A stretch of DNA of 64,000 nt, taken from assembly GCA_965238265.1 (NCBI GenBank), contig OZ250185.1, forward strand, positions 1,922,001 through 1,986,000, in the 5' to 3' direction. This document shows positions 33,240 through 43,197 of the stretch, in pieces. Source of the DNA: JAJDUF01 sp965238265 (GTDB lineage Bacteria; Chloroflexota; UBA11872; UBA12225; JAJDUF01). A program made the position numbers and the translations under genes. How positions within the stretch are numbered: position 1 is the first letter of the stretch; each line of letters opens with the position of its first letter. The notes beneath the pieces are model-generated. The model ran no database searches and was not told the DNA's origin. It saw only the letters and a list, made by a program, of their open reading frames with translations.

Positions 33240-33638
33240 TTAGCCGCAGTACCGGAACATGGAGAGCGGCCCATTCCTCGACGGATAGATGAGGGTTTCT
33301 TCTCTGGCACCTCCTCTTCCCAGGTCAAAGGAAAGGTCGGCGAGGCGAAGGTCGGAAAGGAATCCCCCCTCAATGTCGGTGATGCTCCCGCTCTCGATTC
33401 TTCGGGAAAGCTGGCGCGCCAGGTATTGCGCTAGGGAGGTATGTTGGCCTACACCGAGACCACCTATTGGCCAGCCTTTGTCCCGCCGAATCTCTGGAGC
33501 GCGACGGTCAAATTCAATGGCCAATTGGTATGCCGTCAGGAAGGGGCGGCCGAGGTGGTGCCCGGGTGGGTTAGATTCGAGGCCTCCGAGAATCTCCCTG
33601 ACGTGGTTTTCAACATGGTAGTCTTCCCAATCACTCAT
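33240..33638 (-). CDS. Conserved hypothetical protein, no known function
   Basis: A 132-residue protein from ATG 33638, with GGAGG five bases upstream. The sequence EDYHVENHVREILGGL, GRPFLTAYQLAIEFDRR and GQHTSLAQYLARQLSRRI, then DIEGGFLSDLRLADL, has the conserved look of a small soluble accessory protein. I recall similar stand-alone proteins but no characterised function. It lies between the transporter operon and prfA, separated by 68 bp from prfA and on its own transcription unit. No membrane segment or metal motif is visible. Confidence 0.65.
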   Translation of the reverse strand: MSDWEDYHVENHVREILGGLESNPPGHHLGRPFLTAYQLAIEFDRRAPEIRRDKGWPIGGLGVGQHTSLAQYLARQLSRRIESGSITDIEGGFLSDLRLADLSFDLGRGGAREETLIYPSRNGPLSMFRYCG

Positions 33639-33706
33639 TCCGTCCTCCAGTCAACTGGCTGATGCGACTGTGGTGCAGGGCGGCAATCTCACGACGGGCC
33701 AAGGCG

Positions 33707-34792
33707 CTACCCGACGGCGGCGAGGCGCTCGGCTTGGTCCGCTTGAGCGAGCGCAGCGATGAGGTCATCGAGGGTGCCGTCGAGGATACTCGGCAGATTA
33801 CTCGTCGTCAGGCGGACGCGGTGATCGGTCACGCGATCCTGAGGAAAGTTGTAGGTCCGGATCTTCTCGTTGCGGTCCCCGCTGCCGATCTGCGAGCGGC
33901 GGGCATCGCCGCGCGCCGCCGCCGCCTGGCGCCGCTGCTGATCGAGCAGGCGAGCACGCAATACGGCGAGCGCCTTCAGCCGGTTCTTCAGCTGCGAGCG
34001 CTCGTCTTGACAGGTCACTACCATGCTGGTGGGCCGATGGGTAATCCGTACCGCTGAATCGGTGGTATTCACGCTCTGACCGCCATGGCCTGACGAGCGG
34101 TACGTCTCGAAGATGAGGTCCTCGGGGTCAATCTGGACCTCCACCGCCTCCGCGACCGGCAGCACGGCCACCGTGGTCGTGGATGTATGAATGCGCCCGC
34201 TGGCTTCCGTCGTCGGTACGCGCTGGACCCGATGCACACCGCTCTCATACTTGAGCTGGCTGTAGACACCGCGCCCATTCACTTGGAAGATGGCCTCTTT
34301 ATGGCCACCGATCCCGGTTTCGTTGAGGTTCACAAGGTCAACCTTCCAGCGCCGGCGCTCGGCAAAGCGGACGTACATGCGGTAAAGCTCCGCTGCGAAC
34401 AGCGCCGCCTCCTCGCCACCCGCACCGGCCCTGATCTCCACGATGACGGCCCGTTCGTCGTTAGGATCGGGGGGGAGCATGGCCAGCCGCAGGTCGTGGG
34501 TCACCTGCTCCACACGCTCCTCCAGCACCGCAATCTCGTCGCTTGCCAACTCAGACAGCTCCGGGTCATCCGACTCGGCCAACACCGACCGTGCCCCCGC
34601 CAGCTCCTCATCGAGGCGACGCAGGTCACGGTATAGCGAGACGGTCTTCTCCAGACGGCTCTGCTCTTGGCCGTATTCGCGCAGCAGCTTCGGGTTGGTG
34701 ATGGTTTCGGGCGCAACAAGGAGGTCCCCAAGCTCTGCGTAGCGGGATTGTAGCTGGTCCAACTGATTAATCATGGCTACCGTTGGCGGCAT
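33707..34792 (-). CDS. prfA: Peptide chain release factor 1
   Basis: A 361-residue RF1 that terminates translation at UAA and UAG. The catalytic GGQ is in SSGHGGQSVNTTDSAVRITH. The tripeptide anticodon P-x-T reads P-T-T in VPTTEASGRIHTS (E. coli has PAT). Domain order and length are normal. ATG 34792 has GAGG five bases upstream. It follows the DUF1385 gene by 60 bp and rpmE further up; the partner methylase prmC, usually adjacent, is not seen here. Confidence 0.95.
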   Translation of the reverse strand: MPPTVAMINQLDQLQSRYAELGDLLVAPETITNPKLLREYGQEQSRLEKTVSLYRDLRRLDEELAGARSVLAESDDPELSELASDEIAVLEERVEQVTHDLRLAMLPPDPNDERAVIVEIRAGAGGEEAALFAAELYRMYVRFAERRRWKVDLVNLNETGIGGHKEAIFQVNGRGVYSQLKYESGVHRVQRVPTTEASGRIHTSTTTVAVLPVAEAVEVQIDPEDLIFETYRSSGHGGQSVNTTDSAVRITHRPTSMVVTCQDERSQLKNRLKALAVLRARLLDQQRRQAAAARGDARRSQIGSGDRNEKIRTYNFPQDRVTDHRVRLTTSNLPSILDGTLDDLIAALAQADQAERLAAVG

Positions 34793-34852
34793 GTGTACCT
34801 CGCTTAAGAAGTGAAGCCCCTGACCGGGAGTGCGTGCGTAAGGCTGGAGCTA

Positions 34853-35869
<1,017 letters not shown>

Positions 35870-36021
35870 CTGTGGCCGTCCTATGGCCGTTCTGTCTGCT
35901 GTGGCCGTCCTACCTACCCAAAGCGTACTCGCCGCCCGCGCCTCCTGGCGTACTACTCACTACGTCAAAAGAAGGTAGAGCCGGATCAACCCTACCTTCT
36001 CCTATGGTGAACGTCGGTGTG

Positions 36022-36294
36022 CTAACCGGCGCTGGCGGTGGCCTCGTTTGCCTCGACCGCGGCTGTATCGTCGCCCGCGCCGGGCACCTCCGATGCCAAA
36101 CCAAAGCGGCGATGAAAGCGCTCGACTTGACCGGCCGAATCGACGATGCGCTGCTGGCCCGTGAAGAAGGGGTGGCAAGTTGAGCACAGCTCCACCCTGA
36201 TCTCCGGCCGTGTCGAGCCTGTCGTCCAAGTGTTGCCGCAGGAGCAAATGACCTTCGCGTCGTCATAGTAGCGCGGATGGATGTCCGATTTCAC
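36022..36294 (-). CDS. rpmE: 50S ribosomal protein L31
   Basis: A 90-residue L31 of the zinc-binding (C+) type. KSDIHPRYYDDAKVICSCGN and ELCSTCHPFFTGQQ supply the cysteine ligands, and the IVDSAGQVERFHRRFG segment is the conserved basic core. The GTG start at 36294 matches the family N-terminus and has AAGGT eight bases upstream. The last 20 residues are an acidic, alanine-rich tail. It starts a same-strand run with DUF1385 and prfA. Confidence 0.92.
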   Translation of the reverse strand: MKSDIHPRYYDDAKVICSCGNTWTTGSTRPEIRVELCSTCHPFFTGQQRIVDSAGQVERFHRRFGLASEVPGAGDDTAAVEANEATASAG

Positions 36295-36391
36295 GCTGAT
36301 TACCTTTCGTCTGCGCCTCCCCGGCGATACTGTTGACACGCCAGGTATGGATTTACCATGGTAAGTATATCACCGACCGACCGGCGCAAGC

Positions 36392-36460
36392 AGCCGTCAG
36401 CTATCAGCTTGCAACGGTGGCAGGAGCCACCCACGGGCTGACGGCTGATAGCTGACGGCT
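36392..36460. repeat. 17-bp perfect inverted repeat AGCCGTCAGCTATCAGC
   Basis: AGCCGTCAGCTATCAGC (36392-36408) and its exact reverse complement (36444-36460). The 3' arm ends over the stop codon of the methyltransferase gene, so transcripts from it would end in a stem of about 17 bp. It may be a terminator or a REP-like repeat; no T-tract is seen. Confidence 0.6.
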
Positions 36461-37253
36461 ACCGGGGCGGGGTGAGCCGGTGCAGGTCAACGACGAGCCG
36501 CTGTCCGAGACCGGCAAACGGCACGGACTGGACGGCATCGCTCCAACCGGCCTCACGCAGCAGCGCCACGAAGAGGCCGCCGGCCTCGCGTCGTGGCTCG
36601 GCCAGCCAGAGCCATCCGCCCGGACCGAGCAGCCGGGGAACGAGCGCGGCGAGTGGTGCTACGTCGCGCTGCTCGTACAGCACGTCGGCCGCCAGGACCA
36701 CGTCGTAGGGCGGCTCCAGCCACGCGCAGGGGTCGGGGCCACGCCAGCTGCCCAGCTTTGTGACGAGCGAGACGCCGGCCAGCGTCTGGACATTGTAGGC
36801 GGCGAACGCCAGGGCATCCGGCTCGCAATCCACGGCCAGCAGATCGGCGCCCGCGACGAGCGCCGCCGCGGCGGTCAGTCCCAGACCACAGCCCAGCTCC
36901 AGCACACGCTGCCCAGCGAGGGCATCGGCCGTCAGAACGGCCTCGGCGAGCACCTGCCCGGCGGGCCAGAGCTGCGCCCAATAGGGCAGCCGGTCGTCGT
37001 CGTTGGGCAGGATGGAGTCAATGAGCGAGTCGGGATCGGCTAGCCCCAGCACGGCCCACGAGCGACCGCCTACCTGCACCGGTGTTTGGCCCAGCCGGTA
37101 GCGCGCGGCGAGCCGGTCGCGCAGCGGAGCCGCACCGTATACTGCTGTCTCGGCTGAGGCCTCTGCGCGTCGCCCTGGAGCGGGAAGCGGCTCCGGCTTA
37201 CCAGGGCGGCCCCACAGTCCGCGGCGGCGCCGTGCCGCCTGCCGGCTACGCAT
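36459..37253 (-). CDS. Lysine-methyltransferase-like SAM enzyme (Methyltransf_16 type)
   Basis: A 264-residue protein with a basic, glycine/proline-rich N-terminus and a class I methyltransferase core: motif I VLELGCGLGLTAAAALVAGA, acidic motif LAVDCEPDAL and the D-x-x-Y-type motif LAADVLYEQ, which is characteristic of the METTL21/ETFB-lysine methyltransferase group. The segment PYWAQLWPAGQVLAEAV just before motif I is the usual family lead-in. It may methylate a protein or small molecule. It is convergent with no close partner; the next plus-strand gene is mutY. Confidence 0.75.
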   Translation of the reverse strand: MRSRQAARRRRGLWGRPGKPEPLPAPGRRAEASAETAVYGAAPLRDRLAARYRLGQTPVQVGGRSWAVLGLADPDSLIDSILPNDDDRLPYWAQLWPAGQVLAEAVLTADALAGQRVLELGCGLGLTAAAALVAGADLLAVDCEPDALAFAAYNVQTLAGVSLVTKLGSWRGPDPCAWLEPPYDVVLAADVLYEQRDVAPLAALVPRLLGPGGWLWLAEPRREAGGLFVALLREAGWSDAVQSVPFAGLGQRLVVDLHRLTPPR

Positions 37254-37319
37254 TGCTCATCCTAGCCGGCCAGAGCTTCCTGTACCGAGGTGCTCGGAAG
37301 TAGCTCTGGCCCCGCTACC

Positions 37320-38381
37320 ATGCTGTCTATGACCATCCAACCGCCACCATCCATCAGCCTCGCGCCGTCGCGCCTCCGGCGTGTACACGCCGGCTTGCTG
37401 CGCTGGTATCAGGAGCAAGGCCGCCGCCTTCCCTGGCGGCAGACACGCGACCCCTATGCCATCCTAGTCGCCGAGATGATGCTCCAGCAAACGCAGGTGG
37501 ACCGCGTGGTGCCCAAATACGCGGCGTTTCTGGCTACGTTTCCCACGATTGCTGCGCTGGCCGCGGCTTCGCGCGGCGAGGTGATCCGCCACTGGGCCGG
37601 GCTGGGTTACAACCGGCGAGCTGTGCATCTGCACCGGATTGCCCAGCAGGTGGTAGCGAACCATGACGGTAAGCTCCCGACCGACCCGGCCACCCTCCGG
37701 ACCTTGCCGGGCATCGGCCGCTACACGGCCGCGGCCGTCGCCTGCTTCGCAGCGGAAGCGCCGGTGCCGGTGTTGGACACCAACGTCCGCCGCGTGCTGG
37801 GACGGGTCTTTCTGGATACCTGGCTCGATGACGACGGCCGGACGGAGCCGCCCCCTGAGCACACCGGTTGGCTTCTGGCCGAGGCCGCGTTGCCGCCTCA
37901 GACTGCCTACGCCTGGAACCAAGCGCTCATGGACCTCGGTGCGACCGTCTGTACCGCCGCGCGTCCGGCGTGTCGCGTGTGCCCCCTCGCTCCGGTATGC
38001 GCCTATCGCCAACGGCTATTGGCAACCACCGAGCTAGGCCCGCTGTTCGGTGGTGCGGGCGCCGAAACGCCGGCGCGCCAGGCAGCAGAGGAATCCGGGT
38101 CATACCGAGCCGGCGCGTCAAAGGCCGAGCCGTTCGAGGGCAGTCGCCGCTGGTACCGCGGGCGCATCCTGGCCAGCCTACGCACGCTGCCGCGCGGGGA
38201 GACGGTCGCTCTGGCCCGGCTCGGTCCGCAGCTCCGGGCGGACTTTGCGCGCGACCACATAGGATGGCTCGCCGACCTCCTCCTAGCCCTGGCCGATGAT
38301 GGGCTAGTGGAGTGCCGCGGGGGCCTGCGCGGCGCCGACACCGACGCGCTAGGGGACGTTGAGGTTGCGCTACCGGCCTAG
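37320..38381 (+). CDS. mutY: A/G-specific adenine glycosylase without a NUDIX-like domain
   Basis: A 353-residue MutY family protein. The helix-hairpin-helix and catalytic region is intact: LPWRQTRDPYAILVAEMMLQQTQV (E in EMMLQQT), LPGIGRYTAAAVACFA and the catalytic Asp in VLDTNVRRVLGR. The iron-sulfur cysteines are in CTAARPACRVCPLAPVC (C-x6-C-x2-C-x5-C). The expected C-terminal NUDIX-like domain that reads 8-oxoG is missing. Instead there is a shorter tail with a winged-helix-like segment (RWYRGRILASLRTLPRG ... LLLALADDGLVECRGGL). ATG 37320 or 37329 can serve as start. Removal of adenine opposite oxidised guanine is the expected role. Confidence 0.9.
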   Translation: MLSMTIQPPPSISLAPSRLRRVHAGLLRWYQEQGRRLPWRQTRDPYAILVAEMMLQQTQVDRVVPKYAAFLATFPTIAALAAASRGEVIRHWAGLGYNRRAVHLHRIAQQVVANHDGKLPTDPATLRTLPGIGRYTAAAVACFAAEAPVPVLDTNVRRVLGRVFLDTWLDDDGRTEPPPEHTGWLLAEAALPPQTAYAWNQALMDLGATVCTAARPACRVCPLAPVCAYRQRLLATTELGPLFGGAGAETPARQAAEESGSYRAGASKAEPFEGSRRWYRGRILASLRTLPRGETVALARLGPQLRADFARDHIGWLADLLLALADDGLVECRGGLRGADTDALGDVEVALPA

Positions 38382-38428
38382 GAGTGGCCAGTGGTCATTG
38401 GCACCACGCCATGAAAATAACCGCTATC

Positions 38429-38458
38429 CGTCATTCCCGCGTGCGCGGGAATCTAGGG
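38429..38458. repeat. ATTCCCGC/GCGGGAAT palindromic repeat
   Basis: CGTCATTCCCGCGTGCGCGG followed by GAATCTAGGG, downstream of mutY and 88 bp before tRNA-Phe. Confidence 0.6.
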
Positions 38459-38546
38459 CGGGGTACCGGCGCCGGAAATGGGCCTGTGATATAGTCCTAT
38501 ACTCACTATGCTCTGGTGACCCGGCGGCGCAGAGTGCGGGCGCTAG

Positions 38547-38622
38547 GCCGAGATAGCTCAGTTGGTAGAGCACGTGACTGAAAATCACGGTGTCGGCAGT
38601 TCGATTCTGCCTCTCGGCACCA
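38547..38622 (+). tRNA. tRNA-Phe (anticodon GAA)
   Basis: A complete 76-nt cloverleaf including an encoded CCA. Acceptor GCCGAGA pairs with TCTCGGC, the D-arm is GCTC...GAGC, the anticodon loop CTGAAAA has anticodon GAA with the T at position 33, and the T-arm is GGCAG-TTCGATT-CTGCC. The following DNA differs in composition from its neighbours, and the helicase region begins about 280 bp after it, which fits the common use of tRNA 3' ends as integration sites. No second att copy was found in the window. Confidence 0.98.
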
Positions 38623-38640
38623 TTTCCCCAAGTAAGCGCT

Positions 38641-38670
38641 GGCCTCTGCGATAGATAGCAGAGGCCGTTT
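38641..38670 (+). terminator. Terminator downstream of tRNA-Phe
   Basis: GGCCTCTGC (38641-38649) and GCAGAGGCC (38658-38666) form a perfect 9-bp stem with an 8-base loop, followed by GTTT, 18 bp after the CCA. It is likely to end the tRNA transcript. 38671-38906 holds no supported gene. Confidence 0.65.
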
Positions 38671-38906
38671 GATTCTCGTTGACGGTCGCGTACATACCCT
38701 CCTCACTGCGGTGCAGTGTGTCTGGAGGTGAGCTTATGCCGCAGCCGCAGTCAATGCCCCTCTTCCACGCGCAGGCATCGCCGTCCAGCCTTCGCGATGG
38801 TATGTGTCGGGTTGATGTCGGTCTCCGTTGTTCCGATCAACACGAGACTTCAACTTGCCTGACTATCCGGAATCGCAGTTGAGAGCTAAGGAGCACATAG
38901 AAAATC

Positions 38907-41900
38907 ATGAACCGCAGCGGGCAGAACATTGTTGTCGGGGCTCTCGTCCAATGGACAGGCGCGAAAACATACGGGGTAGTCACCAACATTGATGACGGGG
39001 TAATCCATGTCCGATGGGATGAAGCAGGTCTCCCACCCCAATTTGCGGTCAGGAACGCCCCGCTACTGCGGATTGAAGTGGGAGGTGAAGTTGTCCAACG
39101 GAGATCGACCGGGGAGATTGCAGCTGTCCAAGGCCCGGTGGACGTGGAGCCACCAACCTGGCAGTGCGTCATCACCGGTTCTGGTAGTCCAGTTAGAGCC
39201 AACGTGCCGGAGGCAGACCTGCGCCCCATACCTATCACCGATCCCGTTGACTGATTCGAGGCGAGCCACATTGGCTCACTCCGGCAGTATCGTCTCCAGG
39301 AGGTCACACGGTGGTACCGGGCGCTGCATCTTCACAACGATCTCGTGTCCCTCGGAAATGCTCGGGTGGATATTAAGCCCCATCAAGTGGGGGTTGTGCA
39401 TAGAGTAGTAACCAACTACCCTCACCGCTTCCTGTTATGCGATGAGGTTGGTTTGGGAAAGACGATTGAAGCAGGGATGGCACTTAAGGAACTCCGGACC
39501 AAAGGCGGTGCCCAGCGGGTTCTAGTCATTGTTCCGCCTAACCTGGTTCGTCAGTGGCAGTTCGAGATGAAGACGAAGTTCAATGAGATTTTCTCAGTGC
39601 TGGACACCAACACTGTCCAGTTTTTGAGGAATCAAGGCCAGGTGGGTAATCCCTTCACCTACTCGGACAGTGTTCTATGTTCCGCAGCATGGGTTGCCCA
39701 TCCGAAATGGGCGAAGTTGTGCGCCGAGGTGGACTGGGACCTCGTCATCGTAGATGAGGCCCACCACGCCCGGAGCCGTCGTTCCGGAAACCGGGTCCAG
39801 ACAACGCGCCTCTACCGGTTGGTCAGAGATCTGACGACACCGGAGCATATCACCCGAAGGGGAATGCTCTTCCTTACCGCAACGCCAATGCAGCTTGATA
39901 CCCATGAACTCTATTCCCTGGTAGAGCTCCTTGACCCCGCACTCTTCCCTTCAGAGAAACACTTCGAACAGCACCTTCAAGCGGTGCCCGGCCTTTCTCA
40001 ACTTGTCGAGCGCCTCCACATGCACGGATTCCCGTTCCCGGAAGAGGATCCTGACGAAACGGTCGAGCAGGTTTCCGAGTGGCTTGGTTTGGGTGTGGAT
40101 ATAGCGCGCCAGCGGCTCTCTGCCGGAGAAGAGGCGCGGGAGGCACTTGCCAACGAGTTGGCCGATCATCACCTCCTCAGTGAAGTGTTGATTCGGAACC
40201 GCAAGGCTGTGGTGGGCGGATTCATGCCTCGTGTAGCCCATCGTTGGGAGGTTGACTTAACACCCGAAGAACGCGCGGCGTTGCGAGCCGTAGAGGATTA
40301 CGTCCAGTATGGATTTCAACTTGCCGAGGGTGCCAACAACAGCGCTGTGGGATTCGTTATGGTCATTTTTCAGAAGTTGATGGCATCCAGCATTGCTGCC
40401 ATCAGGGAGTCGTTAGGCAGGCGCAGGCAGAAAATCCGAACTGCCCTCGCAAGCCCGCAGTCGTCTGCGGGTGCTACTCAACTAGAGGAGAGACTGGATG
40501 ATGACGACAATGCGGGTGATGTCGTCGAGATCCCCGGCGTCGCGGCTGACATGGTGAACGAGGAGCTATTCCTGCTAGACCGAGCCATCAACACCCTTGA
40601 CCTAGTGAACCGCGACTCCAAATCTTGCGTACTTGTCGAGCGGCTAGCCGAGTTGTTCGATGAGCACCCTGACGAGAAGGTGCTCGTATTCACTCAGTTC
40701 CGCGAGACCCAGAGACATTTGGGAGAACTGCTCACTGCCAGAGGTTGGGGTGTTAACGTCTTTCATGGTCAAATGAAGCCTGGAGACAAGGACGACGCAG
40801 TGGAAGGTTTTAGGAACGGTGTGGGGCCCCAAGTGCTCATAAGCACCGAGGCTGGTGGTGAGGGTCGGAACTTCCAATTCTGCCACCTGCTCGTCAACTA
40901 CGATCTGCCGTGGAATCCTATGCGAGTCGAACAGCGTATCGGTCGAGTGGATCGTATCGGCCAGGACCATACGGTCAGTATCTTCAACCTCTGGGTCAAA
41001 GACACCATAGAGGAGCGCGTTCTCGACGTGCTGGAGAATCGAATTAGAGTGTTCGAGGAAACCGTAGGGGGTCTTGATCCTATCCTCGGCGAGGCCGAGA
41101 ACGACATACGGAAAATCATGCGTATTGCTGATGAAGAACGGGAAAAGCCCTTGAGGAGTTTGGCAAGCAGTTGGAAGGGCAGGTCCGCCGCGCCCGGGAT
41201 GCAGAGGGGAAACTTGGCGACTTCATCATGGACACGAAGTCTTACCGGCGACAACTCGCCGAGCGCATCGCCGGGCAGCCTTCACCGATCAACAATGATG
41301 ATCTTGATAGGTTTATAAGAGAGCTTCTCGCCAGTGTACGCACCTACATCAAGCGAAATGGTGATTTTTATGAGCTGACCTTCCATGGCGAAATTCTTGA
41401 CACCTTAAGGACACATTTCGCCGGCGGACCCAAGCGAAAGGCGGTGTTCCGACCTGACCGCCGTCCCGACTCGGATGATGTCGAGTTTGCGGCATTCGGC
41501 CATCCGATCGTGGACGCAATAGTTACACAAGTACTTGATGAGGGCTACGAGGGAGTGACAGGCACCCGCCGCATTCCTGCTGGCGACGATCTCGCCCCCC
41601 AGTCTGGATGGCTCTTCACCTACCAGTTCACTATCCCTGGTCCGCAGTCCACCGAACGTCTCGTGCCGGTCTTCATGCACGACAATGGTGAAGTGGATGT
41701 GGAGACAGGACACCACATCGTGCAACGTGCCTATCGGTTTGACAGGAATGAGCAGGAGATGCACCCTTCCGAGATTCCCGACAACCTCCGCGAGATTGAG
41801 CCACAGGCGAATCGGTTTGCCAATGCCGAGAGGGAAGCGGCCCAGCAGCAGGCTGAGACTCAGGCCGCCGAGCGTTTCAACCGGGAAATCGCTCGTCTTG

Positions 41901-42169
41901 AGGCATGGTTCGACTATCGGGAACGCGCCGCCAGTGACCGTGTGGAGGCTACCAGCGCTACCCTGAATCGACTCCGCGAGAGCGATGACGAGTCGCAGCG
42001 CCAAATTTTGCCCGTCTGGGAGGCTAATCTCCGACGGGACAAGGAACTGCTCGGTAATCTCACCGAAGAGCGTCGCCGCCGGATTGATGAAGCTGAGAGA
42101 TATCGTCACCCTCAAGTCGATTGGGTGCTGAAGTCGCTGGGCCGCATTGAGGTGGTGGCTCCCAACTAA
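38907..42169 (+). pseudogene. RapA/SNF2-type helicase gene with one TGA and one frameshift
   Basis: Reads as one protein of about 1085 codons. Residues 1-115 form a Tudor-like N-terminus (IVVGALVQWTGAKTYGVVT). An in-frame TGA at 39252-39254 follows DPVD; after it the same frame continues with FEASHIGSLRQYRLQEV and then the helicase. Helicase motifs are intact: DEVGLGKTIEAG, IVDEAHHARS, TATPMQL, STEAGGEGRNFQF and QRIGRVDRIGQ. At 41142-41147 the run GAAAAG loses one base relative to the expected frame (EKALEEFGKQLEG), so the C-terminal 335 codons (coiled coil NREIARLEAWFDYRE) read in the -1 frame. It resembles stand-alone and DISARM-type (DrmD-like) helicases. No other DISARM gene is present. 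Confidence 0.8.
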
Positions 42170-42253
42170 CGGGACTCGGCGGCCTGACGCTTTCACTACC
42201 CGACCCGGCGGATAGCTTCCCATCCTCTGCTGCGGCGAGTTGGCCGCGCTTGC

Positions 42254-42922
42254 TCATTCTGCCGCCATGGTCGGTGCCGACCGTGCCCACCGGATGGCAG
42301 CGGCGATAAAGAACAGGCCCATGGCCACGAGAAACGCGCCAGCGAGACCGACAACGAACCGGTAGACCTCAGCGTCGAAGAGCTGCTGTCCGGCGATGAG
42401 GAGCAATGCGATCAGCACGTACCAACCGAAGTCGGCCGCGATATGGCCAATATAAAAGGCGCCCAGTGCCAGGTTCCCGCCGCGGTGGAGCGCCAAGGCC
42501 GTGTAGCTGGCGCCGACCGTTGCCCACCAGAGCACCCAATAGGGATTACTCACGCTCACGACGATGCCCGTGAGAATAGGCAGGGCCGCAGCCGGGGCGG
42601 CTTGCGCCTCGCCAAGGTGAACGGCGCCAGTCCAGGCGGCCCGCGCAAGATCGGCTCCCAACACGATCAGGGCGATGCCACCGAGCGCCGCAATCGTCCG
42701 CAGGACCGTAGGGTGTCGGATCGCCCGTGCCAGCCCCCGGGCCAGGGCCAGCACCACGAGCAGTTCGAGCAAGGCGTGTCCGAGCACGAGCAGCGGCGCC
42801 GCCCAGAATCCGGTGCGGGCGACATCGCCGATCACCGCTGTGAGTAGGGGTCCCGGTGCGACGGCGCCGGACAAGCCTACGAGCAGTGAGGTGGCGAAAA
42901 GGCCCCAGGTAGCTCTCATCAT
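42254..42922 (-). CDS. LysE/RhtB-family exporter
   Basis: A 222-residue integral membrane protein. The N-terminal SLLVGLSGAVAPGPLLTAVI is the LysE/RhtB hallmark (conserved P-G-P), and about six hydrophobic segments follow. The ...SNPYWVLWWATVG motif is the second conserved element. Family members export amino acids or related metabolites. ATG 42922 is used. It is divergent from the MocA gene at 43198 and separated from it by a cluster of four repeats. Confidence 0.85.
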   Translation of the reverse strand: MMRATWGLFATSLLVGLSGAVAPGPLLTAVIGDVARTGFWAAPLLVLGHALLELLVVLALARGLARAIRHPTVLRTIAALGGIALIVLGADLARAAWTGAVHLGEAQAAPAAALPILTGIVVSVSNPYWVLWWATVGASYTALALHRGGNLALGAFYIGHIAADFGWYVLIALLLIAGQQLFDAEVYRFVVGLAGAFLVAMGLFFIAAAIRWARSAPTMAAE

Positions 42923-42983
42923 TCGTCTGCTATCGTCCCTCGCCGTTGGGTGTGCCGACGCATCAGGCGACGGCCCGTCCCAT

Positions 42984-43145
42984 CGTCACTCCGGCGAAAG
43001 CCGGAGTCCAGTAGCCGGGGGAGGTGGATTCCGGCTTGCGCCGGCACGACGGCCTCCCTATGGCCCCCCCGCTGCGGCAGGGGGACGGCGCTTCCCTCCC
43101 CGCCACACCACTATCCTGTCTATCCTGCTCATCCATGTTTGAGTC
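42984..43145. repeat. Cluster of four different palindromic repeats
   Basis: In order: CGTCACTCCGGCGAAAGCCG (42984-43011) and GTGGATTCCGGCTTGCGCCG (43024-43052), a facing pair of the ATTCCCGC family; a GGCCCCCCCGC/GCAGGGGGAC and TTCCCTCCCC composite (43053-43108); and CTATCCTGTCTATCCTGCTC (43111-43140), the ATCCTGTC family. All lie between divergent genes. Confidence 0.65.
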
Positions 43146-43197
43146 GTGGTGGCTGCTAGAATGGCCGCGCCGCCTTGTCCCATAAGGAGGTAGCACA

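Noticed and set aside
38506..38706. 66-aa minus-strand open frame across tRNA-Phe
   Set aside because: Its sequence is the reverse translation of the tRNA, a known false gene call.
38736..38882. 48-codon open frame after tRNA-Phe with GGAGG upstream
   Set aside because: Short and without any known domain; the ribosome binding site alone is not enough.
39252..39254. UGA read as an amino acid (genetic code change or selenocysteine)
   Set aside because: Many genes in the window end in TGA (e.g. 5162-6196) and tryptophan is TGG; no SECIS-like element is seen after either interrupting TGA. A nonsense change or sequencing error is simpler.
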